A stretch of 64,000 bases of DNA, taken from assembly GCF_014898815.1 (NCBI RefSeq), contig NW_026515473.1:124001-188000 (forward strand). The letters run 5' to 3'. Both the position numbers and the translations under genes were made by a program. Shown one piece after another: positions 8,109 through 16,643 of this stretch (its first letter is position 1; each line of letters opens with the position of its first letter). This DNA comes from Panonychus citri (Eukaryota > Arthropoda > Arachnida > Trombidiformes > Tetranychidae). A model generated the notes under the pieces. The model worked only from the letters and a program-made list of their open reading frames with translations. It was not told where the DNA came from and did no database searches.

Positions 8109-8439
8109 CAATTAGTTCTGATATTAATGATATCACAGTTGGAATAAGTATGGGAAGGTAACCTCCTGACTGCGCTATGTGTTTTTTCCTTCGTGTCTTG
8201 GCTTTATCTTTAACAATATCTACAATTTGATGTTTATGTTTCTTTAGCGATCTTTTTTGTGTATCAGTTAAAGGTATATTTTCCTGTATCAGATTCAATG
8301 CAATCTCCTTTATCGCTTTAAATAAATCACTGTTTTTCTTGAATTGATCGATAAGAAACTTTTCTCTAAGTTTAACATTGCGAATTTTGGAAGCAATTGT
8401 TAATGTAGATATACACTCTTTCAATTCTGAAGAAATCAT
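8101..8439 (-). CDS. Small conserved Polinton-type protein, helical with HK...SGGYLP motif (112 aa)
   Basis: The product is almost wholly helical with the run TDTQKRSLKKHKHQIVDIV followed by KKHIAQSGGYLPILIPTVIS. The order leucine/lysine helix, HKH..I, basic linker, GG(Y/F)LP, hydrophobic tail is a recurring signature of a small protein in Polintons and adintoviruses whose function is unsettled and which is probably a virion component. The start codon overlaps the ATPase stop in an ATGA configuration (8436-8439), consistent with coupled translation or very tight packing. The hydrophobic C-terminus could insert in membrane. Confidence 0.6.
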   Translation of the reverse strand: MISSELKECISTLTIASKIRNVKLREKFLIDQFKKNSDLFKAIKEIALNLIQENIPLTDTQKRSLKKHKHQIVDIVKDKAKTRRKKHIAQSGGYLPILIPTVISLISELIDG

Positions 8440-9056
8440 ATTTCATAAACAACAACTGTAGGAGTAGATTTTGTAAATGAAAGACAAGCTTGTACTCTGA
8501 GATTCTCTGGTGTTTGTGGAGTAAGGTCAACCTTTAAATAGCTGTAAGGATCACGAGTTGCGTCTTCAAACACCTTGATAAATAATTTAGTCTTAGTAGG
8601 ATAAAGTTGCCTAGCCAAACAATGAATTTGAGATTTATCACGAGGGTTCTTCATCAATATGAGATACTGACAATTTAAACTTATACCTCTCATATTTTTA
8701 GCTTGATGAAAAATGTTTTGGACGATGAAAAAGACACTAATTTTCATATGATGACTTCCTTTTGTGAATAAGTTCAGAAGGCGATTATTGTTACCCATCT
8801 CATTCATCAGATCGTCGACTATGATAATGTCATAGCCAGAAGGATCTTCAATAAGACCATCGTGATACTCAATGAGAGTGTTAGGTTTATAACGCTCTTG
8901 ATCTTGACCATGACACCAAAGTATTTTGGGTGATGGACTCAGTTTTGAAAAAATCTTTGAATGGTTTCTTAGTAAATTTTCGACTAAGACCGTTTTACCA
9001 CTTGAAGTGGGACCAGCTACCATACATGTGAAAGGATGGACAAATTTCAAAGACAT
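8436..9056 (-). CDS. FtsK/HerA-like genome packaging ATPase (206 aa)
   Basis: Walker A (AGPTSSGKTVLVENLL, about residues 13-28) and Walker B (YDIIIVDDLMNEM, about 74-86) are intact, followed by a sensor-type segment (ISVFFIVQNIF). The length and N-terminal placement of the P-loop match the A32-type packaging ATPases of Polintons, adintoviruses and other midsize and large eukaryotic DNA viruses, which pump DNA into preformed capsids. It is the first gene of the minus-strand virion block, downstream of a 93-bp AT-rich leader. It ends in an ATGA overlap with the next gene. No break is seen. Confidence 0.9.
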   Translation of the reverse strand: MSLKFVHPFTCMVAGPTSSGKTVLVENLLRNHSKIFSKLSPSPKILWCHGQDQERYKPNTLIEYHDGLIEDPSGYDIIIVDDLMNEMGNNNRLLNLFTKGSHHMKISVFFIVQNIFHQAKNMRGISLNCQYLILMKNPRDKSQIHCLARQLYPTKTKLFIKVFEDATRDPYSYLKVDLTPQTPENLRVQACLSFTKSTPTVVVYEI

Positions 9057-9149
9057 TTTGATTTAATTATTATTTTATTGTTTATCTCAATCAACAAATG
9101 AAAGAAATGATGAATGTAAGTAAGATTATTTTAGTTTTCTTTTAAATAA

Positions 9150-9806
9150 TCAATCAGTTCTCTGACGCTTTTTAAGTTGTCCAGAACCATCCAAATTATT
9201 CTTTTTCCACTGTTCTCTGATTTCTGCGCGTACTTGCATCAAAGCGAGACCAACAATGTTCTTACCCGTCCATTTTCCTGGATTTTTGATTTCATCTTTT
9301 CCTGGTAAAATTCCACAAGAAAAGAAGTCATCTTCTTCATGGTCTGCAGCATAAACAATTGTCCTTGAACCAGTCGCAAGTAATGATTGCCTTGCTTTAA
9401 TGTTCTCCTTGAACTTACCATTATAAGCTTCACAAAGGATGGTGAACAGATGGTCTTGGAAGTATTTTCTCTTATCGCCATGGATTCCAACATCGATTTT
9501 CAGCCAGTGGTCAAGATAACTCGCAACGGATTGGTATGCTCCTTGACCATTCTCACAATGAAAGGCTACATCCTTGTTTGCGGGAAGTAAAAGAGTATTG
9601 GTTTCACTGTTCTTCGCGAGTACAAGAAAATCAGTTTGTTTTGTAGCGTAGGTCTCTGGAATGGCTGTAGTAGATGGAGAGTTTTCACGCACTTGAGGTT
9701 CTTCATGTTGAATACGACGTTTCTTACCAGCAGTATACATATCATAGGATTTCTCTTGGTCAGAGTCTGAACTAAATCTCGATGAAGACGTGGATCGGGA
9801 GTACAT
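9150..9806 (-). CDS. NADAR-domain protein (YbiA/DUF1768 family), 218 aa
   Basis: The first ATG is at 9806; an in-frame TTG at 9866 is unlikely to be used. The N-terminal 60 residues are Ser/Arg-rich and disordered with a basic patch (GKKRRIQ). The rest fits the NADAR fold: GAYQSVASYL, a KF-type helix (AYNGKFKENIKARQSLLATG), TIVYAADHEEDDFFSCGI and KWTGKNIVGLALMQVRAEI, the last being the family's best-conserved block. NADAR enzymes cleave N-glycosidic bonds: YbiA acts on riboflavin intermediates and others remove ADP-ribose from guanine in DNA. In this element it may reverse an ADP-ribosylation-based host response or modify nucleotides; that is inference. The D-x-WG motif common in the family is changed to DFFSCG, so activity needs testing. 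It has an early-type promoter. Confidence 0.75.
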   Translation of the reverse strand: MYSRSTSSSRFSSDSDQEKSYDMYTAGKKRRIQHEEPQVRENSPSTTAIPETYATKQTDFLVLAKNSETNTLLLPANKDVAFHCENGQGAYQSVASYLDHWLKIDVGIHGDKRKYFQDHLFTILCEAYNGKFKENIKARQSLLATGSRTIVYAADHEEDDFFSCGILPGKDEIKNPGKWTGKNIVGLALMQVRAEIREQWKKNNLDGSGQLKKRQRTD

Positions 9807-9883
9807 TTTGATGAAAACTTTAAGGACTTGATGTTTGTTGATGGAAAACGATGTTGAGAGTAACAAGAGAGAGAAGGTTTATG

Positions 9884-9914
9884 AGTTCTGGGCAAAAGTG
9901 TTCGCTCTTTTATT
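9884..9914 (-). promoter_or_regulatory. Early-type core promoter of the NADAR gene
   Basis: On the minus strand an AATAAAA element begins at 9914 and TCATAA begins at 9884, exactly 30 nt downstream, leaving a leader of about 78 nt before the ATG at 9806. The spacing is identical to that at 549/579 and 1217/1247. Confidence 0.5.
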
Positions 9915-9929
9915 CTCTAGCTCTGTCAA

Positions 9930-10385
9930 TGAAGGAGCAATGAATGTCTCCCAAATCTTAATCAGTCTACTCTTATTGGTCTCTTCTCTTTTGCAGATTT
10001 TGCGCACAATGGGAGTACAACTGGTGTTATCTTCAAATACTAATACTAACTATCACTAACGATACTGACCACACCTCTAGTTGTTATTTACATGATGAAA
10101 TTTGAATCAAAGTTTTATCATTTGTTTGTTAAATTTGACATTGAACTGATAATTTTTGAAAATCTTTTCACTTAAACGTTAAATTTTTAAAATTTTGACA
10201 TTAAAGTGTAAACTTTTACAAATTTTTCCCATGTTATTGCTATGGAACTTCTCAATTTTGGCATTGAGTGACAAAATCTCATAAATTTTTGCAAATGATT
10301 TGTTAATTTTTAGAAATAATGAAAAAATAAATAGAAATGTTTATCTTTAATGAAATATTTATTATAATTTATGGCAATACATATG
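9930..10385. other. Spacer between the NADAR and polymerase genes
   Basis: AT-rich, with loosely repeated stretches such as TTAAATTTTTAAAATTTTGACA (10180-10202) and related TTTGACATT or TTTTTGAAAATC blocks at 10130-10320. An AATAAA on the minus strand near 10359 could end the NADAR transcript only if transcribed through; for the polymerase (stop at 10386) it lies 30 bp downstream and is its likely polyadenylation signal. No gene is seen. Confidence 0.4.
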
Positions 10386-13300
10386 TTAATTCAACAAGAT
10401 GTGTTTATGATGGGGTATATATCCGTATGGTCGTGTATCATTCCCAATTATTTTTCTCTTCTCCGAAACAGCTCGATAAATTTTATTGAAGCTCTTGGTT
10501 TTAACAATGTGGGTGAACTTATCCGAAACAATGTTAGTTTGATTGATATGGACAACATCTTGTATTCCATTGATGTAGTTGTCGATCATTTCCATAAGTT
10601 TTTGAAGTGTAAGGATATCCAAAGCTGCTGATGTTAATTTGATACCCTTTACTTTCGTAATGGCTTTTCTATTTCCATGTGTATCTGACACTTCATATCC
10701 ATAATTTTTGGGGCCAAGTGTAACAAAGTCAGTACATTTCCATCCAGGTTCGATCTCATCCGTCAACTCACCCAGATAATCACCACACTTGATCTCTGGA
10801 TCGTTTTCATTCTCAACAAAGACAACACTATCAGTATCAAAATAAAGTACTCTACCTACTCTATGATTTTCAATCTTGTTAATAAGCCTGAAAAGCTCTA
10901 GACGTCCATAAGCAGTAACAAATGACGCTACAGCTAAATTAGTCTTACCAGGATTGACTTGATCAAGAGATGTATCATTGTACTTATGTTGAATCAATAG
11001 TGTATCATCGTTGACCTCAAAAAGACCAAGAGTTTCAAGTTCAGGATTGTTTGCTATCTGCCACAAGTCAGCGTAGCTTCTAAGTACTTGTGTCTTAGGC
11101 ATGTTGGGATTCTGAGCAAGTTTACCCCAGAAGCTATTGAGCATAAGTTTAGCTATGCTTCTCTTACCCGGATTCTTTTCGATATTTTCAAATTCAAGAT
11201 CAATGTCCTCTGCTGTTTTATAATCACTGATGTATTTGGATTTGTCCTCTTCGGTTTGACACCAACTTGGCCATCCACTGGATTCTTGTTTTATTTTCAG
11301 CCACATTTTGATGTATTCTCCAAATTGTGATGAAGATGGTGACTGCTCATAATCTAAAACTTGATAAATCTTGATGATCTTGTATCCGATGGTCATAGCC
11401 TCTTGGAGCTCAATTGTTGTCCAAGTGTTGGTCATGTACCTTTCCTCGTCTGTGTGATCACACTGTTGTTGCATTTTAGTGGCGCATGTACGGCAGAGAG
11501 GAAAGAGAAGTCTATCCAATCTGAGAGGAAGAACACCAATATTGATATTTTGGGGAGCCAGAACTTTACATTTGATGAATCCAAAATACTCAGAAATATC
11601 TTTGAAATCTTCTTGTATTACAGTTGGATGTCCCATAGGGAAAACATTTTTCCTGAGAACATAAGGGTATAATGATGTGAAATCAAGATATCTTATTCTT
11701 TCATTCTCACTACACTTATGGAAGAACTTGATGTTATTAGTTCGCCCTCCGAAGAAACTTTCCTTGATATCTATGCATCCGACCTTTTTTAGTGAATGAT
11801 AATACTCCATTCTATCAGCAATGTATGAATCTTTCTTGTCAAGTTCGTGTTCCCATATTTCCTCCAGTTTGAATCCACGATGAGTATAATAAAGACGTTT
11901 CAACTCGACTTTTTCGTAGAGAGTCTGTACATTGATGGATTGGTCACCTATTCTCACATCTTGAGATCGATCAGGATAGCAAACAGGACATCCATGGAAG
12001 TAACACCCCCAAAACTCGAAAACTTGTTTAGTTTCGGGAATGAAGCCATCAGCGAAGAAGTTACCTATTCTATATTCACGTGGAATAGGTTGGCCCTGTT
12101 TTTTCTGTTGAAAATCTAACCAACATGAACCAATCACTGAGTGTTTCCTCGCAGCGTAACCTAATGTTGGTGTTACAGCTAGAGACATGGGTAACAACAT
12201 TTTAGCTCGGAATACTTCCATTGCAATTGATGCCAGGGTGAAGCCTCTCGTTATGGGGTTAATACCAGTGATTGAAGAGAAAAGTTTTACGAATTTTAAC
12301 ATTGATATCATCAGGATCTGAACATCTGATCGACAATATTCAACTATTTCTTTACCGAAATCGAACAAATTATTGGCTTGTTCCTGATGCCAAGAACTGA
12401 ATTCTACTAACTGCTTTGGTTTCATGGACTCAGGATAATAGTTTTCAATAGAAGGTAAAGATCCTACATACTCTTGATTTTCTGGTGTATTGAATTTATG
12501 AGGAAAAAATCCTTTTTTAAGTTCTTCAATGTTGAAGGACTCAGAAAGAGAGCTGAGTGGCTGAAGAAAAAGGCTGAGCGAGTCGATAAATCTCAGTTGC
12601 TCCATTCCAGCAAAAAGAATCTTTGATCCAACCATTATTAAATTTGGAGTGGCTTGAAAGTCTCGCTTGTAAAAGTCCTGGATGATGAAATGGCCGTCAT
12701 ATCCCCTCTGGTTGTGAGCGATGATTGTTACTTTCGATTTTTTAGCATAAGCTATTGGTGCGATATCTCTGTAGAGATAATCACAAAATCTTGTAACACA
12801 ATCATTACCTCTGTAGATGTTTTCAAGAGGGCCACACACTTTACATATGCCGTCCTTTTTACCGAAGGTTTGAAGATCAACACACTCATTACAAATCGTG
12901 AAACTTATGAGGAGATTTGGCTGGTGAACGAGTTCGTTGTTTTCTAAAGGTATTTGCATGGATTCAATATCGTAGCATATCATAATTGCTGGTCTCTCAT
13001 CATCTTTTTTAAGATCATCAATTTCCAAGACTTTGATGTGACAATAGTGGGGTGATTCTTTGTAGAGGACATTACATTTAATACATTTGTATGTATCACA
13101 AACATGAATCTCTTGAGTATTATAAACAATCCAACATTCTTCACATTTCTGTTTTCTTTGACAAAGAGTCTTTTCAATATGATAATCGAAACATGAATCG
13201 CTATTAAAGTCAACATGACAGGTTGAACAAGTTATCAAAGCTATTAAAGGGCACTGAGTGATTTTTGTACACTTTTTACATGAAGTAGAACAACTATGTT

Positions 13301-14513
13301 TACCTTTTTGGTGCTTAACCCAACATCGTGTACAAAATTCGACAGCGTCCATATAACTTTTGATTGATTTAATGAAGTTGAAATGAGGTGGCTCACTATA
13401 CTCTAAACCTAAAACTTTCTCTCTTTCAGGACCTGCGTAAAGTTTTAACTGAGTTCTTCTATCAATAACAATTATCTGATAATCATTTAACTTTTCTTGG
13501 ATTGCGACAATATTATTCATATCTAGTGGACGAAGACAATTGACTCCCAAATCTTGGAATAAATTACTAGCTGCTTTTAACTGTGCTATTGGTGATACTC
13601 TCGTTCTCTTCCAGCTAACATGATCTTCTAAGAGTGTACCTGCTATTTTATCTAGGAAAAGTTTACCTATTCCTATGGCCATATACCCACATTTATGATC
13701 CTCATTAAAACTTGGACAATTGATCTTTTTGGTAGCTCTGATCGATCCTGGCTGCAGTTTAGATACTCTACCATTTCCAGTTACACACTGAACGACTTGT
13801 ACTTTGATTTCGAATACATTGTTGTCCAAAAAATTGCCTGCAGATTGCGCTAATGCATAAGCTCTATCTAAAAATTGTTCTTTATTGAAATTTTCTTTTT
13901 TGAATGCTATATAAAGTTCTCTATTTTCGCTGCTGTTCCTGAATGTTATATAAATTCTATCATTGTTTCCTGCTTCTGAAATCATACTACTAACAAATCG
14001 TTCATAAGCTGAGTCAATAGCTTCACCTACTTGTAATAGATTGATAACCCCTTCTTCATCATGTGATAATTTGGCTCTCAAAAGTTTTGTCTTAGTATGG
14101 AATGTACGATTCACTTTCCAAGGTCCCTCTTCTAATATCTGAAACTCAATTTCTATTTCATCATTTCTATTATCATTCCTGATTATGTTATTGACTGGTG
14201 GTTGAGGAATAGGTAAACCATGACCTATCTGTGGATGTTCTGGTAGATTTTCTGTTGAATTTCTTTCTTCAGCACACTCTCTTTCATAATCAGAAACATC
14301 TACTTCCATGCAAAGAGAATCATACTGATCATTCATTATATTTACTTCGAAAAGTCTACAAAGAGAATCATCACTAGTGTCATTTAACTGCGCATCTAAA
14401 ACGAATGTGTCAAAAGAAGTGAAGTCCATAGAGTCATCATTCAATTGTGAATCTAAAAGAAGTTCATCTAAACCAGTCAAGTCCATTGATTCATCGAACA
14501 TGAAATTATCCAT
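10386..14513 (-). CDS. Protein-primed-type family B DNA polymerase (1375 aa)
   Basis: The exonuclease motifs are present: ExoI ICYDIES (about residue 512), ExoII AHNQRGYDGHF (about 600), ExoIII YCRSDVQIL (about 725). Polymerase motifs follow: A LDFTSLYPYV (about 943), B KLMLNSFWGKLA (about 1121), C YFDTDSVVF (about 1223). Between them, FEFWGCYFHGCPVCY (about 840) is the insertion typical of Polinton and linear-plasmid polymerases. A Cys/His-rich stretch at about 395-500 probably binds zinc. The first 110 residues are acidic and contain two imperfect copies of a block ending LLDSQLNDD and VLDAQLNDT. The enzyme replicates the linear element, probably primed by a terminal protein. Catalytic Asp residues are intact. 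The gene reads leftward from a repeat-rich region. Confidence 0.95.
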   Translation of the reverse strand: MDNFMFDESMDLTGLDELLLDSQLNDDSMDFTSFDTFVLDAQLNDTSDDSLCRLFEVNIMNDQYDSLCMEVDVSDYERECAEERNSTENLPEHPQIGHGLPIPQPPVNNIIRNDNRNDEIEIEFQILEEGPWKVNRTFHTKTKLLRAKLSHDEEGVINLLQVGEAIDSAYERFVSSMISEAGNNDRIYITFRNSSENRELYIAFKKENFNKEQFLDRAYALAQSAGNFLDNNVFEIKVQVVQCVTGNGRVSKLQPGSIRATKKINCPSFNEDHKCGYMAIGIGKLFLDKIAGTLLEDHVSWKRTRVSPIAQLKAASNLFQDLGVNCLRPLDMNNIVAIQEKLNDYQIIVIDRRTQLKLYAGPEREKVLGLEYSEPPHFNFIKSIKSYMDAVEFCTRCWVKHQKGKHSCSTSCKKCTKITQCPLIALITCSTCHVDFNSDSCFDYHIEKTLCQRKQKCEECWIVYNTQEIHVCDTYKCIKCNVLYKESPHYCHIKVLEIDDLKKDDERPAIMICYDIESMQIPLENNELVHQPNLLISFTICNECVDLQTFGKKDGICKVCGPLENIYRGNDCVTRFCDYLYRDIAPIAYAKKSKVTIIAHNQRGYDGHFIIQDFYKRDFQATPNLIMVGSKILFAGMEQLRFIDSLSLFLQPLSSLSESFNIEELKKGFFPHKFNTPENQEYVGSLPSIENYYPESMKPKQLVEFSSWHQEQANNLFDFGKEIVEYCRSDVQILMISMLKFVKLFSSITGINPITRGFTLASIAMEVFRAKMLLPMSLAVTPTLGYAARKHSVIGSCWLDFQQKKQGQPIPREYRIGNFFADGFIPETKQVFEFWGCYFHGCPVCYPDRSQDVRIGDQSINVQTLYEKVELKRLYYTHRGFKLEEIWEHELDKKDSYIADRMEYYHSLKKVGCIDIKESFFGGRTNNIKFFHKCSENERIRYLDFTSLYPYVLRKNVFPMGHPTVIQEDFKDISEYFGFIKCKVLAPQNINIGVLPLRLDRLLFPLCRTCATKMQQQCDHTDEERYMTNTWTTIELQEAMTIGYKIIKIYQVLDYEQSPSSSQFGEYIKMWLKIKQESSGWPSWCQTEEDKSKYISDYKTAEDIDLEFENIEKNPGKRSIAKLMLNSFWGKLAQNPNMPKTQVLRSYADLWQIANNPELETLGLFEVNDDTLLIQHKYNDTSLDQVNPGKTNLAVASFVTAYGRLELFRLINKIENHRVGRVLYFDTDSVVFVENENDPEIKCGDYLGELTDEIEPGWKCTDFVTLGPKNYGYEVSDTHGNRKAITKVKGIKLTSAALDILTLQKLMEMIDNYINGIQDVVHINQTNIVSDKFTHIVKTKSFNKIYRAVSEKRKIIGNDTRPYGYIPHHKHILLN

Positions 14514-14560
14514 TGCAATTGAATTCTAAATTAAATTTGTACTTGAACTTACTACTGAGC

Positions 14561-14679
14561 TGATTTTGGTTGATTTTGGTTGATTTTGGTTGATTTTGGT
14601 TGATTTTGGTTGATTTTGGTTGATTTTGGTTGATTTTGGTTGATTTTGGTTGATTTTGGTTGATTTTGGTTGATTTTGA
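14561..14679. repeat. Tandem 10-bp repeat (TGATTTTGGT) x 11-12
   Basis: Eleven exact copies of TGATTTTGGT followed by a degenerate one, beginning 48 bp upstream of the polymerase start. They grade into TTTTTTCGA-type repeats (14680-14795). Exact copy identity implies recent expansion or replication slippage. Location beside the polymerase and toward the presumed element end suggests subterminal repeats; the minus strand reads ACCAAAATCA. Confidence 0.9.
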
Positions 14680-14803
14680 CGATTTTCACGATTTTTTCGA
14701 TTTTTTCGATTGTTGTCGATTTTTTTCGATTTTTTCGATTTTTTCGATTGTTGTCGATTGTTGTCGATTTTTATTTTTTTCTTTCGATTTTTCGAATTTG
14801 TTG

Positions 14804-15060
14804 GGTTGAATTGGTTGAATTGGTTGAATTGGTTGAATTGGTTGAATTGGTTGAATTGGTTGAATTGGTTGAATTGATTGTGTTGATTGTGTTGATTGTG
14901 TTGATTGTGTTGATTGTGTTGATTGTGTTGATTGTGTTATGTTTGATTGTGTTGATTATTTGATTGTGTTGATTGATTGTGTTGATTGTGTTGATTGTGT
15001 TGATTGTGTTGATTGTGTTGATTGTGTTGATTGTGTTGATTGTGTTGATTGTGATTGTGT
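14804..15060. repeat. Two further tandem 9-bp repeat arrays
   Basis: About eight copies of GGTTGAATT (14804-14876) pass directly into GATTGTGTT (14877-15060), with two short interruptions near 14938-14970. Open frames across this array (ELVELVEL, INTINTINT) are a by-product of the repeat and are not treated as genes. Confidence 0.9.
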
Positions 15061-15073
15061 TGATGGTGATGGT

Positions 15074-15142
15074 GAACAAGGAGAGAAGTTAAAGGTTCAA
15101 TGTATGAATGAATAATGAATTCATTTACTTCTCTCCTTGTTC
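15074..15142. other. Inverted repeat with 19-20 bp arms and 30-nt loop
   Basis: GAACAAGGAGAGAAGTTAAA (15074-15093) is matched by its complement at 15124-15142 with one single-base bulge. The loop is AT-rich with ATGAATGAAT repeats. It terminates the repeat array next to the polymerase gene and could be a remnant terminus, hairpin telomere-like structure or transcription terminator. Confidence 0.6.
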
Positions 15143-15707
15143 TTCTATTCATTTACTTTTTCATTTCATCTTCATCTTCATTATCATCTCCCTTTCTTTT
15201 TTCCTTTCTTTTCTCTTTCTTCTCTTTCTTCTAATTCTTCAAACTCTTTATTTGCTTTATTTCATTTATTTCATTCATTTGGTTATAATCTCTTTTTTGA
15301 CTTATAATCCTTTTCTTTTTTGTATTCTTAATCTTTTGACTTATAATCCTTTTAGACTTATAATCCGTTTTGGACTTTTTTCTTTTTCTATCTTATTCAT
15401 TTCTTTTTCTTCTTTTAATCTTTTTATCTTCCGAGGGAGCAACACGCCTATCGATGAATATAGTCAAAGAAAAGAAATTTATCATTGTTCATTTAACAAC
15501 AACACCAACAACTACAATTACTACTCTCTCTCTCTTTGTTATCATCAACAACACCAACAACTACAATTACTACTCTCTCTCTCTTTGTTATCATCAACAA
15601 CACCAACAACAATTACTACTCTCTCTCTCTTTGTGACCATCACAATCACCAACAACACAAACAACTACTCTCTCTCTCTCTCTTTGTGAACATCACCATC
15701 ACCAACA
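15143..15707. other. Pyrimidine-rich, microsatellite-like stretch
   Basis: CT-rich sequence and three to four copies of a ~50-bp unit (ACTCTCTCTCTCTTTGTTATC plus CAACAACACCAACAACTA-type sequence, 15480-15700). Open frames here give only repetitive Ser/Leu/Thr or Phe/Leu/Ile peptides, so no gene is called. Confidence 0.6.
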
Positions 15708-16292
15708 ATGTCATCAACATCATCTCCACCACCAACAGTTTCATCAACATCATCTCCACCACCAATACAACCATCTTCATCAACACAAATGATGCCAGTT
15801 GGTGAAGTGCTCGACCTCCTCTACCTCTTCAGATGTGAACTAGAGGACAATCGAGACAGAGGAGACGTTATTGTCGACCTTTGGCGATGTTATCAGGGGG
15901 TTAAAGATCGATATCGATCACCCCAACCATCACGGTCTCCATCTCCTTCACGGTCTCCATCTCCTTCACGGTCTCCATCTCCTTCACGGTCTCCATCGCC
16001 TTCACGGTCTCCATCGCCTTCACGGTCTCCATCTCCTTCACGGTCTCCATCGCCTTCACGGTCTCCATCGCCTTCACGGTCACAATCACCATCGCCATTT
16101 GTTTCTCTTTCTCTTTCTCTTGAAACTCTCGCTCTCCTTGTTGGTCCATCGTCATCATTATCATTAACACCACCATCGACACCAACACGACCAATCCAAT
16201 CCTCGACACCACTACCATCACGATCTCCTCTTATTCCCAATTACTCCTCCTCCGATGATTCCTCTTCGACCTGTTTCAATCGAAGAGGATGA
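15708..16292 (+). CDS. Ser/Arg/Pro-repeat ORF (194 aa), uncertain
   Basis: An ATG-initiated frame gives a Ser/Pro-rich start, a non-repetitive segment (GEVLDLLYLFRCELEDNRDR then GDVIVDLWRCYQGVKDRYRS), and nine copies of the hexapeptide RSPSPS from an 18-bp DNA repeat. The tail is Ser/Thr-rich. The non-repetitive part looks like real protein sequence. After the stop, the +1 frame stays open from about 16253 to 16398 and reads plausibly as protein (EEDEEICEFMPLRFKRH, CKRMKPIDLSKKP), so the gene may continue after a frame break or intron. I do not recognise it. SR repeats occur in splicing factors and in viral nuclear proteins. Whether it belongs to the element or the host is undecided. Confidence 0.4.
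   Translation: MSSTSSPPPTVSSTSSPPPIQPSSSTQMMPVGEVLDLLYLFRCELEDNRDRGDVIVDLWRCYQGVKDRYRSPQPSRSPSPSRSPSPSRSPSPSRSPSPSRSPSPSRSPSPSRSPSPSRSPSPSRSQSPSPFVSLSLSLETLALLVGPSSSLSLTPPSTPTRPIQSSTPLPSRSPLIPNYSSSDDSSSTCFNRRG
15929..16085 (+). repeat. 18-bp coding tandem repeat
   Basis: Eight to nine copies of CGGTCTCCATCTCCTTCA, alternating with a CCATCGCCT variant; encodes RSPSPS. Confidence 0.9.
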
Positions 16293-16643
16293 GGAGATAT
16301 GTGAATTTATGCCCCTCCGCTTCAAACGTCATATTGACGAGATTGAGTTGACTTCATGTAAACGAATGAAGCCAATCGATCTCTCAAAAAAACCTTAATT
16401 TCCTTTGTTTCCCTTCTCTTTAATCATTTCTTTTTTCCCTTTCCCTTTTATTTACAAATTAAACATTTTTCCATCATATTTTATTTTTGTTAATTTTTAT
16501 TTCGACCCTTCGGTAACCCCTAAAAAAAAGGCGTTTGTTTGGGATGTAGAAGAGTGAGACAAAGCGATTACTTGATTCAGAATTTCATTTTGATTAATAG
16601 CAAAAAAGTTATTTAATTTATAAGATTTCCTTTTTTTTTCATT

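Larger units (their letters stand above)
541..15142. mobile_element. Endogenous Polinton/adintovirus-like element
   Basis: A continuous block of virus-like genes: polymerase B, integrase with chromodomain, FtsK/HerA-like packaging ATPase, adenain-type protease, major capsid protein, penton-like minor capsid protein and several small virion-type proteins, plus accessory BIR, TBP-like and NADAR genes. This combination is the hallmark of Polintons/Mavericks and adintoviruses. Genes are intronless and tightly packed, often overlapping by a few bases, unlike the intron-bearing host genes to the right. Limits are uncertain: I compared the first 500 bases with the repeats and flank right of the polymerase and saw no terminal inverted repeat, so the left terminus may lie outside the window and the right end is placed at an inverted repeat by guess. 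All large frames are open except the protease, so the copy is young or its sequence carries a small error. Confidence 0.85.

Noticed and set aside
1..15142. Terminal inverted repeats of the element
   Set aside because: I looked for reverse complements of the left 500 bases and of the right-hand arrays in the opposite flank and saw none; the true left end is probably outside the window.
14670..15152. Open frames on both strands giving ELVELVEL, INTINT and QHNQHN peptides
   Set aside because: They are direct translations of the 9-10 bp tandem repeats.
15871..16240. Overlapping frames with HGLHLL or DREGDGDREGDG repeats
   Set aside because: Shadow translations of the same 18-bp repeat; the SR frame is the only one with non-repetitive protein-like flanks.
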